Positions 36,203 through 47,916 of a DNA stretch of 64,000 nt are shown here, one piece after another. The DNA comes from Nocardioides flavus (ex Wang et al. 2016) (lineage in GTDB: Bacteria; Actinomycetota; Actinomycetes; Propionibacteriales; Nocardioidaceae). The notes beneath the pieces are model-generated. The model was not told the DNA's origin and made no database searches. It saw only the letters and a program-made list of their open reading frames with translations. How positions within the stretch are numbered: the first letter of the stretch is position 1; the number at the start of each line of letters is the position of its first letter. The stretch is taken from positions 107,150 to 171,149 of the forward strand of contig NZ_BNAD01000007.1 of the NCBI RefSeq assembly GCF_014653115.1. Direction: 5' to 3'. Both the position numbers and the translations under genes were made by a program.

Positions 36203-38422
36203 ATGCCGCCTCGCGCTCCGCAGGACACGTTCCCGTTCGCCCTCCCCGACGCCCTCGCGGCCAAGTCCGCCCCGGCGCTCGTCGACGCCGACCGCGCCCA
36301 CTTCCGTGAGATCGCCGACGGCCTCGCCCACGCCGTCTCGGAGCTCGAGGCTCGCCTCGCCGAGGTCAGGCGCATGCCTGCCCGCCACGGCACCGCCGCG
36401 CTCGAGCGCGACCAGGAGGTCCACCGGCTGTCAGCCCGGCTGCGTGCGCTGCGGCGCTACGACCTCGACCTCTGCCTGGGACGGATCGTGCACGTCGACC
36501 GGGAGGTGCCGACGTACATCGGTCGCTTCGGTCTCTCCGCGCCGGACGGTCGCCGGCTGCTCGTCGACTGGCGCTCGGCGGCGGCCGAGCCGTTCTTCGC
36601 CGCGACCCACGCACACCCGCGCGGGCTGGCCAGCCGTCGCCGGTACCGCTGGACCGGCGGGCGGATCGTCGACTACTGGGACGAGGCGTACACCGAGGAG
36701 GCACTGGTCCACACGGCGGCCCTCGACGACCAGTCGGCCTTTCTCGCCACCCTCGGCGCGAGCCGTACGCCCCGGATGCGGGACGTGCTGGGCACCATCC
36801 AGGCCGACCAGGACGCCATCGTCCGTGCCGGCTCGCACGGCGTCCTCGTGGTCGACGGAGGTCCCGGGACGGGGAAGACGGTCGTCGCGCTGCACCGCAC
36901 CGCCTACCTGCTCTACGCGGACCCCCGGCTGGGGCACCGTCGGGGCGGCGTGCTGTTCGTCGGTCCCCACCAGCCCTACCTGGCCTATGTCGGCGACGTG
37001 CTGCCGAGCCTCGGCGAGGAAGGCGTGCGCACCTGCACGCTGGGCGACCTCGTGCCGCAGTCGGCGACCGCGGGTCCCGAGCCCGACGAGCGGGTCGCCA
37101 CGCTCAAGGCCGACGTGCGGATGGTGGCCGCGATCGAGCCGGCGGTGGCGCTCTACGAGGAGCCCCCCACCGCGTCCTACCTCGTCGAGACGCCGTGGGT
37201 GGACGTACGGATCACGACGGCCGAGTGGACCGAGGCCTTCGACTCCCCCGACCCCGGCACGCCGCACAACCTCGCGCGCGACGACGTCTGGGACGCGGTG
37301 CTCGCGATCCTGCTCGACAAGGCCGCTGACGTCGTCGAGGACATCTCCCGCGACCAGCTCCACGCCGTCCTGGACCGCCACGCCGGACTGCGTGAGACGT
37401 TCGACCGCGCCTGGCCGCTGATCGAGCACACCGACCTCGTCGGTGACCTCTGGACCGTCCCAGCCTACCTGCGCCACTGCGCGCCGTGGCTGGAGCCCGA
37501 CGCCGTTCGAGCGCTGCGTCGCGAGGACCCGGAGGCATGGACGTACGCCGACCTGCCGCTGCTCGACGCCGCACGGCTGCGCCTCGGCGACCCTGAGGCC
37601 TCGCGGCGTCGACGCCGTACGCAGGCCGCCGAGGCGCGCGAGCGTGCCCGGATGGGCGAGGTGATCGACGACCTACGGACCACGGCCCGCGAGAGCGGCG
37701 CCGACGAGTACGGCGAGGGGCTGGTGTCGATGCTGGTGCACGACGACCTGCGCACGGCGCTGGTCGACGACGGCGCGCTGCCGGCGGCCGACACCGACGG
37801 GCTGGCGGGACCGTTCGCGCACGTGGTCGTCGACGAGGCCCAGGAGCTCACTGACGCGGAGTGGCAGATGCTGCTGCGCCGCTGCCCGTCGCGCAGCCTC
37901 ACCGTCGTGGGCGACCGCGCCCAGGCACGACACGGCTTCAGCGAGTCGTGGAACGACCGTCTGGCCCGCGTCGGACTCCCCGAGGTGGCCGTGGCTCCCC
38001 TCACCATCAACTACCGCACGCCCGCGGAGGTCATGGCCGAGGCCGAGCCGGTGATCCGCGCGGCGCTGCCCGAGGTCAACGTGCCGACCTCGATCCGGGA
38101 GAGCGGCGTGCCGGTGCTCCACTCCCCCGTCACCGCCCTCGAGCACGTCCTGCGCTCCTGGCTCGCCGAGAACGCGGAGGGGACGGCCGTGGTGATCGAG
38201 AGGTCGGTCGAGAGGTCTCGTGACGGACGCCGGAGCGCCCTCCTCGACCAGCAGGGGCTCGACCGGGTCCGGTGGCTGGCGCCGGAGGTGGCGAAGGGGC
38301 TCGAGTTCGACCTCGTCGTCCTGGTCGAGCCCGACTCGTTCGGCGACGGGATCACCGGCGCCGTGGACCGCTACGTCGCGATGACGCGCGCCACGCAGCG
38401 GCTCGTGGTCCTCAGCGGCTGA
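36203..38422 (+). CDS. helR: HelR-type RNA polymerase recycling ATPase (HelD/UvrD-like)
   Basis: The 739-residue superfamily 1 ATPase has a coiled-coil N-terminal arm (FREIADGLAHAVSELEARLAEVRR). LLVDWRSAAAEPFF, typical of HelD proteins, follows, with Walker A GGPGTGKT near residue 220, Walker B VVVDEAQELT, and VAMTRATQRLVVL at the C-terminus. HelR binds rifamycin-stalled RNA polymerase, displaces the drug and dissociates the complex. The RAE upstream strongly supports HelR over a general HelD. ATG 36203 is preferred over GTG 36179, which lies right next to the RAE. Confidence 0.9.
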   Translation: MPPRAPQDTFPFALPDALAAKSAPALVDADRAHFREIADGLAHAVSELEARLAEVRRMPARHGTAALERDQEVHRLSARLRALRRYDLDLCLGRIVHVDREVPTYIGRFGLSAPDGRRLLVDWRSAAAEPFFAATHAHPRGLASRRRYRWTGGRIVDYWDEAYTEEALVHTAALDDQSAFLATLGASRTPRMRDVLGTIQADQDAIVRAGSHGVLVVDGGPGTGKTVVALHRTAYLLYADPRLGHRRGGVLFVGPHQPYLAYVGDVLPSLGEEGVRTCTLGDLVPQSATAGPEPDERVATLKADVRMVAAIEPAVALYEEPPTASYLVETPWVDVRITTAEWTEAFDSPDPGTPHNLARDDVWDAVLAILLDKAADVVEDISRDQLHAVLDRHAGLRETFDRAWPLIEHTDLVGDLWTVPAYLRHCAPWLEPDAVRALRREDPEAWTYADLPLLDAARLRLGDPEASRRRRRTQAAEARERARMGEVIDDLRTTARESGADEYGEGLVSMLVHDDLRTALVDDGALPAADTDGLAGPFAHVVVDEAQELTDAEWQMLLRRCPSRSLTVVGDRAQARHGFSESWNDRLARVGLPEVAVAPLTINYRTPAEVMAEAEPVIRAALPEVNVPTSIRESGVPVLHSPVTALEHVLRSWLAENAEGTAVVIERSVERSRDGRRSALLDQQGLDRVRWLAPEVAKGLEFDLVVLVEPDSFGDGITGAVDRYVAMTRATQRLVVLSG

Positions 38423-38425
38423 ACC

Positions 38426-39328
38426 TCACGACGTGAGTGCGGCACGCAGCGCGGCGACGTCGTCGGTCCCGACGCGGCAGCATCCCCCCACCAGTCGCGC
38501 GCCCGCCGACACCCACGCCGACACCTCGTCGGGGTGGAAGGCCGACTCGCCCTCCCACGACCTCGTCGCGGCGTTCCACGACTGGCCCGAGTTGGGGTAG
38601 ACGACGACCGGCCCGTGGGCACCCGCGAGCGGCACGGCCGAGCCCGCGTCGGCCGGCGTCGTGCAGTTGACCCCGACAGCAAGGATCTCGGCCACGTCGG
38701 CGGCCATCGAGAACGCCTCCTCCAGGGGCTCCCCCGCCCGGGTGCGACCGCCCGCCGCCGAGAGCGACAGCCAGGCCGGCACACCGCTCCCGTCGAGCTC
38801 GGCCAGCACCGCCTCGACCTCGGCCAGGCACGGGATCGTCTCGACGGCCAGCACGTCGGCGCCGTCGCCGACCGTGGAGGCGAGGACCTCGAGCCGTGGC
38901 CGGTGGAAGGCCCGCAGGCCGGCCACGTCGAGGTCGTAGTCGCCGCGGTACTCGGAGCCGTCGGCCAGCACGGCGCCGTACGGGCCGACCGAGGCGGCCA
39001 CCCAGCCGTCGGGCGCCACGGCGTCCCGGGCGGCGACGGCCAGGTCCACGCTGCGGCGCAGCAGGGCCTCGACCTCGTCGCGCCCGACGCCGTCGGCTCC
39101 GAAGCCCTCGAAGGACACCTGGTAGGACGCCGTCGTCGCCACCTCGGCACCGGCGGCGAAGAACTCGCGGTGGGCGTCCTCGACGGCCCGCGGGTCGTCA
39201 CGCAGCAGACGCGCCGACCACAGGTGGCTCGAGAGGTCGTGCCCGTGCTGCTCCAGCAGCGTCGCGAGCCCGCCGTCGAGGACCACGGGCCGCTGGGCGA
39301 CGACGGAACGGAGGTCGGTGCGGCTCAT
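38426..39328 (-). CDS. mmuM: Homocysteine S-methyltransferase
   Basis: The 300-residue betaine-homocysteine-type methyltransferase domain has VVLDGGLATLLEQHG at the start and the zinc cysteines in VNCT (about residue 222) and GGCCR (about 285-289). It methylates homocysteine using S-methylmethionine or SAM; the short single-domain form fits MmuM. It ends four bases from the helR stop (convergent). A start at ATG 39328 is standard. Confidence 0.9.
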   Translation of the reverse strand: MSRTDLRSVVAQRPVVLDGGLATLLEQHGHDLSSHLWSARLLRDDPRAVEDAHREFFAAGAEVATTASYQVSFEGFGADGVGRDEVEALLRRSVDLAVAARDAVAPDGWVAASVGPYGAVLADGSEYRGDYDLDVAGLRAFHRPRLEVLASTVGDGADVLAVETIPCLAEVEAVLAELDGSGVPAWLSLSAAGGRTRAGEPLEEAFSMAADVAEILAVGVNCTTPADAGSAVPLAGAHGPVVVYPNSGQSWNAATRSWEGESAFHPDEVSAWVSAGARLVGGCCRVGTDDVAALRAALTS

Positions 39329-39372
39329 GCCGTCATGCTCGCAGGGTTGGAGCGGTCGGCGACGATCGGCTC

Positions 39373-40164
39373 GTGCCAGAGGGACACACCATCCACCGCC
39401 TCGCCCGCCGCCACGACCGGCTGCTCGTCGGACAGCGCGTCTGCGTCGACAGCCCGCAGGGCCGCTTCGAGGACGGTGCGCGCGTCCTGGACGGCCGGGT
39501 GCTCGACGCCACCGACGCGTGGGGCAAGCACCTCTTCCACCGCTACGACGACCTGTGGCTCCACGTGCACCTCGGTCTGTACGGGAAGTTCCGCGACGGC
39601 GCCCTGCCCGCTCCCCCGCCGCGCGGCGCGCTCCGGCTGCGCCTGCTCGGCGAGGGGCACTGGCTCGAGCTGCGTGGGCCGACGGCGTGCGAGGTGCTCA
39701 CCGACGCCGAGCGCGCGGTGGTGCTCGCACGTCTCGGTCCCGACCCGCTCCGGCGGCGGCCCGACGTCGAGCGCTTCGTCGCGCGCGTGCTCCGCAGCCG
39801 GGCGCCCATCGCCACGCTGCTGATGGACCAGTCGGTGGTCGCGGGCGTCGGCAACGTCTACCGGGCGGAGGTGCTGTTCCGGCAGCGGCTCGACCCCTAC
39901 CGACCGGGACGCGACCTCGACGCCGCTCAGCTCCACGGCGTGTGGGACGACCTCGTCGGCCTCCTGCGAGCGGGCGTACGAGCCGGACGGATCATCACCA
40001 CGCTCCCCGAGGACCGCGAACGGCCCGCGGGCCGACCGCGGCGCGTCGACGCCCACTACGTCTACGGCCGCGCCGGGCTCCCGTGCCGGGTCTGCGGGAC
40101 CGCGGTCCAGGACGCGCTCGTCGCCGCTCGTCGTCTCTTCTGGTGCCCGGTCTGCCAGGCCTGA
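39373..40164 (+). CDS. Fpg/Nei-family DNA glycosylase (Nei2-like)
   Basis: The 263-residue base-excision repair enzyme begins VPEGHTIHRLA, so after start removal proline is the N-terminal nucleophile and glutamate 3 the catalytic acid. The H2TH region includes LLMDQSVVAGVGNVYRAE. The C-terminal zinc finger is CRVCG...CPVCQ. PEGHT and the zinc finger fit the actinobacterial Nei2 group, which removes oxidised pyrimidines. GTG 39373 must be the start, because the active-site proline must be residue 2. Its 5' region is divergent from mmuM. Confidence 0.93.
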   Translation: MPEGHTIHRLARRHDRLLVGQRVCVDSPQGRFEDGARVLDGRVLDATDAWGKHLFHRYDDLWLHVHLGLYGKFRDGALPAPPPRGALRLRLLGEGHWLELRGPTACEVLTDAERAVVLARLGPDPLRRRPDVERFVARVLRSRAPIATLLMDQSVVAGVGNVYRAEVLFRQRLDPYRPGRDLDAAQLHGVWDDLVGLLRAGVRAGRIITTLPEDRERPAGRPRRVDAHYVYGRAGLPCRVCGTAVQDALVAARRLFWCPVCQA

Positions 40165-40171
40165 GCCCCGG

Positions 40172-40842
40172 TCAGCCCAGCGCGAGCACCGCGGCGCGGT
40201 CCTCGACGTGGGCGTTGTGCCCGAGCCCGCGGAGCGTGACCGGATCGGGCACGAGTGCTGCGAGCTGGTCGTGGGAGACCATGCGGTCGTGCTCGCCGCG
40301 GGCGAGGACGACCTCGCAGGTCACCGAGGCGAGGAGCCCGGCGAGGTCGGGGACACCGACGCCGAACGTGCGCGGGTCCTGCGCGAGCCGCCAGCCGCTC
40401 CCCTCCCCCGCTGCCACGCGGTCCACCACGGCGTCGTCGGTCATCGGGTCATCGGGCGGGACCAGCCCGGCCAGGCCCGAGACCCGCAGGAACCGCTCGA
40501 CCGCCGCACCACGGGTGTCGTACGTCGCCACGGGCCGCGCCGCCAGCGCCCTCGCGCGTTCGACGTCCTCGGCCGACCACGCCACCTTGATCCCGAGGCC
40601 GACGACCCTCCGCACGCGGTCGGGGGCCTTCGCAGCGAGCGCGAGTGCCACGACGCCGCCCATCGAGTGCCCGACCACCGTCGCCGGCTCGTCGCCGAGC
40701 AGCGGCAGCACTGCCTCCGCCATCGCGTCGAAGGAGTAGGCGTCGTGCCACGGCGCAGCCCCGTGCCCGGGCAGGTCGGGTGCCACGCCGTCGTCGGCGT
40801 GCCACACGCCGCCCGTCGCACCGAGGCCGTGGAGGAGCAGCA

Positions 40843-40843
<1 letters not shown>
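40172..40843 (-). CDS. Alpha/beta hydrolase
   Basis: The 223-residue hydrolase starts LLLHGLGATGGVW (oxyanion HG), with nucleophile elbow GHSMGG (serine about residue 60), acid in RGEHDRMV and histidine in LGHNAHVED. The N-terminus is short: the fold begins at its first HG strand. Substrate unknown. The start overlaps the stop of the UvrA-like gene (ATGA), so both are in one operon, an uncommon pairing. Confidence 0.85.
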
Positions 40844-43227
<2,384 letters not shown>

Positions 43228-43350
43228 GCGGTGCGTCTCCTCCCCGTGGCAGGCCATCCTGCCAGTTCGACGCGCCACCGAGGGCGTACGTGACGCGACC
43301 GCCCGGGTGGATGAGGCAGTCGCTGGGCACGGCGTGCCATGGTCGAGGGC

Positions 43351-43833
43351 ATGACGACACACGACGACCAGCTCGGCACCGTCGCCGAGATCATGAAGGA
43401 CACCGACATCGCGGTGCTCACCTACGTGTCGTTGCAGGGCGCGCTCGTCTCCACGCCGATGGGGACGCAGGACTTCGAGCAGCCGGGGACGACCTGGTTC
43501 CTCACCGAGCGTGACACCGACAAGGTGCGTGCCATCGAGGCCGACCCGCGCGTGAACGTGGCCTACTCGAGCAAGGCGGGATTGGTGTCGCTGTCCGGCA
43601 CCGCCCGGGTGAGCCAGGACCGCCGCAAGCTCGAGGAGCTGTGGGACGCCTCGGCCGGCGCGTTCATGTCCGGCGGCCCCGACGACCCGTCCAACGTCCT
43701 GCTCGAGATCGACGGCTCGACCGCGGAGTACTGGGAGTCGCCGGGCCGGGTCAACGCCGCGATCCAGCTCGCCAAGGGACTGCTCGGCGACGAGAAGCCC
43801 GACCTCGGCGACAACGACACGGTCATCCTCTGA
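43351..43833 (+). CDS. Pyridoxamine 5'-phosphate oxidase-like flavin/F420-binding protein
   Basis: The 160-residue split beta-barrel protein (general stress protein 26-like group) has AEIMKDTDIAVLTYVSLQGALVSTPMG, TTWFLTERDTDKVRAIEADPRVNVAYSS and LSGTARVSQDRRKLEELW. Members bind FMN, F420 or heme-related cofactors and act as reductases or stress proteins. ATG 43351 follows GAGGG and is favoured over ATG 43339. It lies 12 bases before the next gene, so likely co-transcribed with it. Confidence 0.85.
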   Translation: MTTHDDQLGTVAEIMKDTDIAVLTYVSLQGALVSTPMGTQDFEQPGTTWFLTERDTDKVRAIEADPRVNVAYSSKAGLVSLSGTARVSQDRRKLEELWDASAGAFMSGGPDDPSNVLLEIDGSTAEYWESPGRVNAAIQLAKGLLGDEKPDLGDNDTVIL

Positions 43834-43845
43834 GCGGGGGCTGAC

Positions 43846-44643
43846 GTGCTCGTCGAGGCCACCGGTCCCGCCCACCCCGACGAGGTGTGGCGGCGCTTCA
43901 CCGACCCCGCGGAGTGGACCGTCTGGGCGCCCCAGGTCCGTGACGTCCAGACGGACGCAGCGGTTCTGGCCGTGGGCGTGACGGGCCGGGTCCACGGTCC
44001 CGCCGGCCTCGCGGTGGACTTCCGCATCACCGAGCTCGACCCTGGGCTCCGGTCGTGGACCTGGGAGGTCGGCCGGGCGTCGGCGCGGGTGCGGATGGAC
44101 CACCACGTCCTCCCGGCGCCGGGAGGCGGGAGCCACGCCCTGGTGCGCGTCCATCCGCCGACAGCGAGCCTCGTGCAGCCCTATCGCGTGCCGGCCGGGA
44201 TGGCGCTGCGGCGCCTGGTGCGCACGACCGGAGGTGCCGACGCCACCCCCGAGGCGGTGCAGTCCTTCGACTTCGCCTTCGCCCCGTCGTACGCCCTCGC
44301 GGCGCGTGCGTTCGGGATCCGGCCGGGCACCACGACCGTCGAGGTCGGCCCGCGCTGGCTGTACGTCCGCTACGGCCCGTGGCGGCTGGCGACCCCGCGC
44401 GACAACATCGCCTCGGCGCAGCTCACCGGGGGCTTCTCCTTCGTGAAGACCGCCGGTCCGCCCCACCTGTCGTTCACCGACCGGGGCGTCTCGATGACCA
44501 CCAACGGTGACACGGCGCTCTGCCTCACCTTCCACGAGCCGGTACCCGCCATCGACCCGACCGCCACGATCACCCACCCCGGCGCGACGTTGTCGGTGGC
44601 CGACCCGCACGGCCTGGCCGAGGCGCTCGGTTTCACGGTCTGA
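43846..44643 (+). CDS. Two-domain protein: SRPBCC N-terminal half, unknown C-terminal half
   Basis: The 265-residue protein has an SRPBCC (START/Bet v1-like) polyketide-cyclase-type domain at about 1-135 (VEATGPAHPDEVWRRFTDPAEWTVWAPQV; RSWTWEVGRASARVRMDHHV). A second half of about 130 residues shows a repeating beta pattern (GTTTVEVGPRWLYVRYGPWRLATPRDNIASAQLTGGFSFVKTAG; GVSMTTNGDTALCLTFHEPV) and no family I can name. The first could bind a hydrophobic ligand. It overlaps the convergent YcaQ-like gene by 11 bp. Confidence 0.7.
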   Translation: MLVEATGPAHPDEVWRRFTDPAEWTVWAPQVRDVQTDAAVLAVGVTGRVHGPAGLAVDFRITELDPGLRSWTWEVGRASARVRMDHHVLPAPGGGSHALVRVHPPTASLVQPYRVPAGMALRRLVRTTGGADATPEAVQSFDFAFAPSYALAARAFGIRPGTTTVEVGPRWLYVRYGPWRLATPRDNIASAQLTGGFSFVKTAGPPHLSFTDRGVSMTTNGDTALCLTFHEPVPAIDPTATITHPGATLSVADPHGLAEALGFTV

Positions 44644-45745
44644 CGACCGCGAGCCCCAGCCACTCCCCCAGCGCGTCGAGCTCGGCGTGCACCCGGCGCC
44701 GCCGGGCGGCGGACCAGTCGCCGTCCTCGTGGACGGCATCAACCAGCAGCACCCCGCCGTCGCGGTCCGCGGTCGCGTCGACCTTGCCGACGAGCTCGTC
44801 CCCGTCGAGCACCGGCATCGCCCAGTAGCCCCAGCGACGCTGCGCCGCCGGCTTGTACATCTCGAGCTGGTAGTCGAAGCCGAACACGTCCGCCATCCGC
44901 TTGCGGTCGAAGACGAGTCGGTCCAGCGGCGACAGGACGGCCGTACGCCCCTCGAAGTCGGCCAGGTCGTGCAGCCGGTCGGGGTCCACGCGCCACAGCC
45001 CGCGTACGCCCTCGATGCGGGCCGGCTCGCCGGTGTCGCGCACGTCGAAGGGCTCGTCCCACGCCTCGAGGGCGCGCGGGCGGGCGATCCCGAGCGCGCT
45101 GAGGCGGCGACGGGCCAGCACCCGGTGCGCCTCCTCGGCCGGGACGGCGGGGTCGCCGGGGTGGACGCGCTCGGCGAGGTCCCAGCGGCGCTCGCGCCCC
45201 TCGCGGGAGGCCACGGCGACCTCGCCGCGCGCCTCGAGGCACTCGAGGAGCTTCATCACGTTCTTGTCGTTGGTCCACCCCGAGGAGCGCCACGGGACCT
45301 CGCAGCTGTCCGGCAGGTCGCGCGCCGCCATCGGCCCCTCGGTGCGCAGCAGGGCCAGCACCTCCCGGCGGCACCCGTCGTTGGCGGCGACCCAGTCGCG
45401 CACGTCCTCCTGCCACTCCTTCAGCGGCGGTCGGCCGGGCCACGCGTCCATGTCCGTCCGGAAGAGGGCGATGTCCTCGCCGGGGCGCCACATCGCCTGG
45501 AGCTCGACCAGGGCACCGTTGCCCACGAGCTCCTCGAGGTGCTCCTGCTCGTACGCGCTCCCCAGCCGGGACCACAGCGCGAGGTCGGCGTGGTGGGCGA
45601 CGACCCGGGTCAGGTCGACCTGGAGGAACCCCAGGTGCCGGACGGTGTCCAGCACGTCCACGGGTCGGTCGGCCGCGAGCAGCTGGGCGCGCACGGCGAT
45701 CCGACGCGCCTCCCGGCGCGTCAGGTCGTGCACGGAGACGGACAC
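44633..45745 (-). CDS. YcaQ/AlkZ-like winged-helix DNA glycosylase family protein
   Basis: The 370-residue protein of the DUF1006/crosslink-repair glycosylase family has LTRREARRIAVRAQLL, LGFLQVDLTRVVAHHADLALWSRLG (the QxD-type motif of the family) and VELQAMWRPGEDIALFR, with winged-helix domains predicted in the middle. Family members (E. coli YcaQ, Streptomyces AlkZ) unhook interstrand crosslinks or remove bulky adducts. A GTG start lies at 45745. Confidence 0.85.
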   Translation of the reverse strand: MSVSVHDLTRREARRIAVRAQLLAADRPVDVLDTVRHLGFLQVDLTRVVAHHADLALWSRLGSAYEQEHLEELVGNGALVELQAMWRPGEDIALFRTDMDAWPGRPPLKEWQEDVRDWVAANDGCRREVLALLRTEGPMAARDLPDSCEVPWRSSGWTNDKNVMKLLECLEARGEVAVASREGRERRWDLAERVHPGDPAVPAEEAHRVLARRRLSALGIARPRALEAWDEPFDVRDTGEPARIEGVRGLWRVDPDRLHDLADFEGRTAVLSPLDRLVFDRKRMADVFGFDYQLEMYKPAAQRRWGYWAMPVLDGDELVGKVDATADRDGGVLLVDAVHEDGDWSAARRRRVHAELDALGEWLGLAVVRP

Positions 45746-45941
45746 GTCGCGATCCTAGGCCGCCGACACCGTACGGACGGGTCACGCGCGCATGGCCCGA
45801 ACGGGTCATTCGTGCCCCAGATCGGGCACTTCCGGGCGGGTTGGCGCCCCGGCGGCGTCATCCGGTGCGACCCTCGACGTCACAGGAGCAACGGGTCGGC
45901 ACCGGCCGGTCCACCGCTCGAGGCAGGGAAGGAGGACGCCG

Positions 45942-46088
45942 ATGTGGGACACCGTCGAGACCAGCACGCTCCACCTCTCGCACGACCTGCCGTGCACCGG
46001 CTGCGGGCACGCGCTCCACACCTACCTGCCGTGCTCGGACACCTGCGACTGCGCGCGCGGTCGCGACCGGCTGCTCAGCGCTGTCTGA
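45942..46088 (+). CDS. Small cysteine-rich protein, 48 residues
   Basis: ATG 45942 is preceded by a near-perfect AAGGAGG six bases upstream. The protein (WDTVETSTLHLSHDLPCTGCGHALHTYLPCSDTCDCARG onwards) has six cysteines in CxxCGH and CSDTCDC and two nearby histidines, suggesting zinc or iron coordination. No family is recognised. It is divergent from the YcaQ-like gene, and its 3' end overlaps the PhoD-like gene by 14 bp. A 6-bp dyad, GTGCCC/GGGCAC, lies upstream at 45812-45829. Confidence 0.6.
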   Translation: MWDTVETSTLHLSHDLPCTGCGHALHTYLPCSDTCDCARGRDRLLSAV

Positions 46089-47916
46089 CCCGGTCCTTGA
46101 CCTTGTCGCGATAGCGGCGACGCAGCCCGCGGACGAGCCGCTCGCGCACCTTGTCGTGCGGCGGCGGGTGCCCCTGGTCGTCGAGCTCGTAGCTCGCGAC
46201 CTTGGCGAGCCGTGGCCGCTCGTGGTCGTCGATGACCTCACCCGTGGCCCACCACATCTTGAGGCTGGGGCCGTTGATGCGGAGGAACGCCAGGTTGTTG
46301 TCGAACCACGGCCCCTCGGCGTACGTCCAGGTGAGCGGGGCGTCCGGCACCCGGGCCGACCTCGACGCGAGCCGGCCGACCGGGCCGGCGACCCCGTAGG
46401 ACAGCACGGCCGTCGCGAAGCGCATGTTGCGCGAGAGCGGGTTGCGGATCGGGGAGCAGACGGCCTGGAGGATGGTCGACGTGAGCTCCGGGCCCCCGTG
46501 CGCCGAGCGGGCCTCGCTGACATAGCTGTGGTGCACGTCGCCGGACAGGAAGGTCACCGTCGACGGAGCCCTCCCCCGCTGCCCGGACGCGACCTCCATC
46601 GCCTGGCGCGCGAGCTCCTGGAAGCTGTTCTGGAACGCTCCCCAGTGCTCGAGGTCGACCACCTGGCGCATCCACTCGCCGATCCGGCCGCCCCGCTCGC
46701 CCCACGCCCCCTGGGCCAGCGCCTCGCTGAAGGCCTCGAGGTGGTGCAGCCCGCGGGCCAGCAGGAACGGCAGGGAGGTCGCGACGAGCAGGTGGTCGAC
46801 GTCGCCCCGCAGCTGACGGTCGAGCCACGCGGCCTCGTCGGGGTCGAGCATCGCGCGGTCGTCCGGGTCGAGCTGCCGGGCCGCCCGTGAGTCGACGACG
46901 ACGAGCCGGGCCTGGGTGTCGAAGTCGCGGGTGTAGCTCCAGCGGTAGGTCTGCGGCTCCTGGTCGACCCGGGCGGCGAAGGCGTCGATGAGCGGACCGA
47001 GGTCGTGCTCGTCGTGCCCGCGGTGGGCGCGCACCGCGGTGTAGATCTCGTCGTTCTCGCGCTCGGCGGGCGACATGTTGCCCAGGTGCTGGTAGACCCA
47101 GTAGGACGCCAGGCCCGCGACGATGCGGCCGTGCCACCACGACGTGGCCTCCATCTCGGTGCGCCAGTCGAGCGAGGTGTTCCAGTCGTCGCGGATGTCG
47201 TGGTCGTCGAAGATCATCGCGCTCGGGACCGTCGACAGCACCCAACGGTTGGCCGGGTCCGACCACGCCAAGCGGTAGAGCTCGGCGTACTCCTCGTAGT
47301 CCTGGAGCTCGGTCCACGGTGGCTCCTCGATGTCGCGCCGCGACTCGATGAACGCCCGCATGGCGTCGGTGGTCTCGTCGGCGTAGACCTGGTCGCCCAG
47401 GAACAGCACCAGGTCGGGCAACCGGTCCGTGGCCAGGTCCGGGTCGTCGGCGTCGGCCGGCGCGACCTGGTCGGCCACGCGCAACGCCCAGGCCCGGAGC
47501 GCGTCGACGCCGTGCAGGCGGTTGCCCTTCTCGTCGTGGGAGACCGACGTACGGCAGGAGCCGAAGGCCAGGTGCAGCGGCCGTCCGGCCTCCAGCGTCG
47601 CGATCACCGGCGGCGGGTACGGCGAGCCCGCGGGCGGCCACACCTGGTCGTCGTCGAGCGCGACCGTGTAGGCCTCGGTGGTGCCAGGGGTGAGCCCGTC
47701 CAGCTCGACGAGCGCGTAGTGGTGGCCGTGGACGAGGAACGTACGGGCGCTGGCCGAGGCCTCGCCACGGGTGACGGTGACGGTCGCCGCGTCCTCGGTC
47801 TCGACCCAGACAGCGGCCGAGGTCTCGTCGACGTGGCGCAGCAACGGACCGAGGCGCAGCCGGTCCTCTGCATCTGCGCGGTGGTCGTCGACGTGGTCGC
47901 CCGTGTGCTCGCTCAC
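46075..47916 (-). CDS. PhoD-like metallophosphatase
   Basis: A 613-residue member of the alkaline phosphatase D family, with an N-terminal beta domain (LRLGPLLRHVDETSAAVWVET) and the catalytic metal motifs: FGSCR, LFLGDQVYADE, IFDDHDIRDDWN, LVVVDSRA and FLSGDVHHSY. No Tat or Sec signal peptide is present, unlike classical secreted PhoD, so it may act in the cytoplasm on phosphodiesters or polyphosphate-like substrates. GTG 47916 overlaps the alcohol dehydrogenase stop by four bases (GTGA). Confidence 0.85.
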   Translation of the reverse strand: MSEHTGDHVDDHRADAEDRLRLGPLLRHVDETSAAVWVETEDAATVTVTRGEASASARTFLVHGHHYALVELDGLTPGTTEAYTVALDDDQVWPPAGSPYPPPVIATLEAGRPLHLAFGSCRTSVSHDEKGNRLHGVDALRAWALRVADQVAPADADDPDLATDRLPDLVLFLGDQVYADETTDAMRAFIESRRDIEEPPWTELQDYEEYAELYRLAWSDPANRWVLSTVPSAMIFDDHDIRDDWNTSLDWRTEMEATSWWHGRIVAGLASYWVYQHLGNMSPAERENDEIYTAVRAHRGHDEHDLGPLIDAFAARVDQEPQTYRWSYTRDFDTQARLVVVDSRAARQLDPDDRAMLDPDEAAWLDRQLRGDVDHLLVATSLPFLLARGLHHLEAFSEALAQGAWGERGGRIGEWMRQVVDLEHWGAFQNSFQELARQAMEVASGQRGRAPSTVTFLSGDVHHSYVSEARSAHGGPELTSTILQAVCSPIRNPLSRNMRFATAVLSYGVAGPVGRLASRSARVPDAPLTWTYAEGPWFDNNLAFLRINGPSLKMWWATGEVIDDHERPRLAKVASYELDDQGHPPPHDKVRERLVRGLRRRYRDKVKDRVRQR

